Source: Haemonchus contortus
Taxonomy: Eukaryota > Nematoda > Chromadorea > Rhabditida > Trichostrongylidae
Assembly (NCBI GenBank): GCA_000469685.2
Contig: LS997563.1
Span: 39,038,468 to 39,102,467 of the forward strand
DNA length: 64,000 bases
Direction of reading: 5' to 3'
The translations under genes were made by a program, and so were the position numbers. Every line of letters begins with the position of its first letter. The stretch's first letter is position 1. Positions 61,131 through 64,000 of the stretch are shown in pieces. The notes below the pieces were generated by a model. That model had not been told where the DNA came from. It saw nothing but the letters and a program-made list of their open reading frames with translations, and made no database searches.

Positions 61131-62560
61131 ATGTGGAGGCTTCATATCTTCGAAAGCATTCAATGGCACTTATTAGCTGTAGTAATCAGCATGGATTACG
61201 GTCCTGCCGACTTCGAGATTCACTGTACTCCAGTTTTCAATTTGCCCTTCCATCCACGAAATGCCCTTTACAACTACTGGATGTGATTAGAGAACTACTG
61301 AAAAAGGTAGTGATCCAATGGTAAAACCTAAAGTCTGCTCGATTTCGCTATATCTGTTTGATGTTAGGTTTTGATTGAAGTTACATATGTCTTCAACTCT
61401 ACTCATCTACTCACCACAGTTCCTTCTATTCTACAGGCTACTCGTGTAGCACAAGGGTGTGAAATTTTGCTCGTTGTATCGTAGAGAAAAGAAAAACTCG
61501 GCTGCCATTTGAGGAGCGGGTTGGCTTTCTCAAAGTGTTATTTTTAAATCTGCTTGTAGCCTGTCGTCTGTCGTCCCGTTGATCATCTGTTTCCTCAAGC
61601 GGTCACCAGCAACATCTCCATTGGTCCTTGTCGCGAGCTAGAGTAGTCCAGTGGATCATCCTCGCTTGAGGGACACGGGGCAAGGCATTCCTTTCGAGCT
61701 TCCGTGAAAAAGTCTGACCATCGCGTTGGCCATTCTCAAAATTAAGCTTTAACTTTTCGGGTTCCTGTAACTTTGCTTTATGCCCAGCAGAAATGGTTAT
61801 CATTGTGTTCGTATAATTTCCATGCTGTCAATTAGAGGTGTGCAGCGATTTCTGGCTAGTTCCCATGCGGCCAGCCAGACTTCATTAATTGCTCCGTGAA
61901 TCTTGCCGCACGCCATGCCAGTCGAGTCCATTGCTCGGCTGACGGTACTTCTACACGAATTCCCACGGCAGAGGTTCTGTGTTAGCTACAGATCCTTCCA
62001 CTGGCAATTAAAAACCTCCCCTTTATAGCGCGCGACTGCGACGCGATTCCGGGAGGAAGTACTCACACCCGCCGTTCGGGAGTAGGATACCCCCTCCTTT
62101 ATGTTCTTACACTTTATCACTGTGTATAGTTTATCAGGTGAGAATCGTATCTTCCTCCTAGAATTTATCAATGTGCTATATCCAGCGCAATCCACAGATC
62201 ATTGAATCAATTATGTATGAAGTAGAGGCGAATCGATTACATCAGAATGTGCAAATTTTGTGGGGTGCTCAGGAAGTTGGTGCAAATTTCAATAAGCAGC
62301 TTTTTTGTTGACAGTTGGTGGCTGTTTTGCTACTTTTTTGTTCTTGTTGTGTGGTATTCCAAATACTTATGACCTAATATCCCCTTGTCACCATAATCCC
62401 ATTTCCTGACAACAAATGCAGAGTCGATGGGCTCAAACTTCTGCACGTTTCTGGAATTGCTTCTCTAACGTCAGTATTGTGCCAGCTGATTGGCGATATT
62501 TCCGAACTACCACGGAAAGCGGGCAATGGGATCGCAGCAATGACCACTATCTTCTACTGA
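61131..62560 (+). CDS. Unrecognised small two-exon protein
   Basis: Exon 1 61131-61282 (ATG four bases after TTTTCAG; donor AT|GTGATT) joins exon 2 62422-62560 (acceptor AAATGCAG; stop TGA 62558-62560) in phase to give 96 residues. The sequence looks like real protein: [58 protein letters not shown], then a hydrophobic stretch [12 protein letters not shown] that could be membrane-associated. Codon choice in this frame is better than in the overlapping open frame 61133-61324. I do not recognise the family. It lies about 255 bp downstream of maelstrom on the same strand, so co-transcription is plausible. Confidence 0.5.
61283..62421 (+). other. Intron of the small gene; possible dispersed repeat
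   Basis: The part at about 61560-62100 is richer in GC than its surroundings and has no long open frame. It could be an inserted repeat, but no terminal repeats or target duplication were identified. Confidence 0.35.
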
Positions 62561-64000
62561 GAATTCAAACCTTCCACTTCATTGCGCCCGATAGCGCGGG
62601 TGCGGGTAGATGAACCCACACCTGGAATTGCCCCGCAGCACTCGCATTTTTGGTATCTGTCTTTTATTATTTTTGCAAATAAGGTGGTGGAAATGTTGCC
62701 TGAGGGGACGTTCGTTTTTGTATCCTTGTCTGTGCTCTCTCTGTGGGGCAGTACTCTACAGGACACTTTTCTTTGTATTTCAACTTTTAGTATAAAATCA
62801 ACGATCAGCATTTCACCACCTAAGCGCTTCTTCCTTCCTTGGATTTGGAGCGAAATGCCCCCCCCCGTGGCTCAGAACCGACTCTAGAAATCACTTAGGC
62901 CGGCCAAGTCGTGACCCTATCCTTCCCTTGCCCTAAATACCCCCCCCCCCCTCTTCTCCGGCCAGCTACATTTCCACGAAGAAAGCTTTTGGTACCTGAA
63001 GGTTTGATAGCTGCTTAAACATTTTCGACTGGTAACCATCTTCAAGAAAAATAATCGAGAATTTAGAATTTTGCACCATCTTCAAGAACACTCACCCTGA
63101 ATTTCTACTAGTTGCTCATTTAACTCATTTCTCATTTGTTTCGGTGCTAGACTGTGTTGTTTTGTCTTGCATTGGGTAAATTGAAGTATCGTGCCTTCGA
63201 CATTTTATTTCTCATTGTTCATAGCGATAAATATGTAAAACATCCCATGCGCATTTTACTGATGCAGTTATTAGAGAGCAGAAAAAACAGAATTTCGGTC
63301 TTATTTGTTCCTCCCATTTCTTTCCTAATGAGACTACCTATTGTATTTTATCACGGTTATTTACTCCTAGATTGCGATTTAACGTTGCAGTAATTTTCCA
63401 GCCTTTCAAAACCGGTACCGTCTGCACAATGTCGCAAAACGTCATCTTCTGTTGGTCATTGCACCGCGTTGATGCTTTAACGACTAATCGGTTTTCCCAA
63501 GCACTATCAGGCTACTGCATCTTACATTTTTTCCATGAAATACGATAAGACCCATTTTTAGGCCTTTGATATTATAGGCTGTTTTTAATTTCTAGCTGGA
63601 CTCTAATGCAGCTATGCATCTCACGTTCAAAGAAAACGAGAAAACGTTTGAAAGGTGAACTGGCAATCGTGCAACATCGACAAATTCTGGCGTCACTTGA
63701 CATGAGTTCAGAAGGGGTTCAAGAGCGAACTTTTTTTTTTGATTGGTCTTCTGAACTCTCGTTATTTCAAAGTCGAACAATCGCTTGGTCTCTGAGCCCA
63801 ATGTTAGGCAGTGTTTATTGCTTTCCCACGGACGACAAGAAGTAGACATTGCTTCAACCTAGAAGGTAGATAGATAGATTTAGATCAGATCCCATGATGC
63901 GTGAATATACGGACATGCAGGGTAGGAGAGTATTTTTTGTTGGAACACACTTCTTTATTAAGGGCCGTTACTATCGTCAGCGATGCTCTCGAGTAAAGCA
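62561..64000. other. Right end, no gene established
   Basis: Contains C tracts at 62858-62866 and 62940-62951. A candidate plus-strand exon at 63596-63654 lies between TTTCTAG and GTGAAC and encodes LDSNAAMHLTFKENEKTFE. It may belong to a gene continuing past the window edge, but no neighbouring exon could be tied to it. Confidence 0.3.

Noticed and set aside
61133..61324. Open frame [15 protein letters not shown]... as an alternative exon of the small gene
   Set aside because: Also open and flanked by usable sites, but the overlapping frame from ATG 61131 has better codon choice, sits four bases after the acceptor, and joins exon 62422 in phase.
1..64000. CRISPR arrays, bacterial operons, phage or viral genes, rRNA
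   Set aside because: None seen; the spliced gene structure throughout is animal.

Overview
The window looks like a chromosomal piece of a clade V (strongylid, hookworm-like) nematode. The protein-coding genes are cut into many small exons with TTTCAG-type acceptors and short GT donors. Introns range from about 50 bases to more than 10 kb. Every recognisable protein is a conserved animal protein, and the spaces between genes are full of palindromic DNA elements and a tRNA-derived SINE family. There is no bacterial, phage or plasmid signature. The organism call is inference from gene structure; I cannot name the species.

Left to right: (1) 1-1408 holds a SINE and a 9-bp-TSD palindromic element, inside or upstream of a 5'-incomplete SLC41-type Mg2+ transporter gene (+ strand, 1409-5899). 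(2) cct-1, the alpha subunit of the CCT/TRiC chaperonin (- strand, 6504-9992), converges on it; I can place all 15 exons. (3) A Dishevelled gene (DIX, basic region, PDZ, DEP; - strand, 11292-16170, start exon not found), with two small MITEs in its introns. (4) A 2,485-bp near-perfect palindromic Mutator-like element (16562-19046) with a 10-bp target duplication and a PHD-finger-like ORF in its centre, just upstream of the Dishevelled coding exons. (5) A repeat zone at 19.5-22.1 kb (SINEs, GTCT microsatellite, 128-bp GC-hairpin minisatellite). (6) A very large vhp-1-type MAP-kinase phosphatase gene (+ strand, coding 27775-46953, probable promoter near 23.6-23.9 kb). An alternative promoter/first exon lies inside its 10.5-kb intron. 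The locus is strikingly dense in AP-1 sites (TGAG/CTCA): 25 by my count between 24.4 and 48.2 kb, where about 3 are expected by chance. (7) An OTUD6B-type deubiquitinase (+, 49973-52275) convergent with a CFAP20/BUG22 gene (-, 52551-53558). (8) A SINE with a clear long target duplication and a 1,043-bp nested palindrome (54700-55742). (9) A maelstrom (HMG box + MAEL domain) gene (+, 57000-60872), followed about 255 bp later by an unrecognised small two-exon gene (61131-62560) in an operon-like arrangement.

The most interesting signal is the vhp-1 locus. A phosphatase that switches off JNK/p38-type MAP kinases carries a dense array of sites for the transcription factor those kinases activate. 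It also has an internal promoter that would make an isoform lacking most of the rhodanese/MAPK-docking part. Together these suggest a compact stress-feedback regulatory domain. Exon coordinates were derived by hand from splice consensus, reading-frame phase and family similarity, and all phases given were checked for consistency; no database search was possible.
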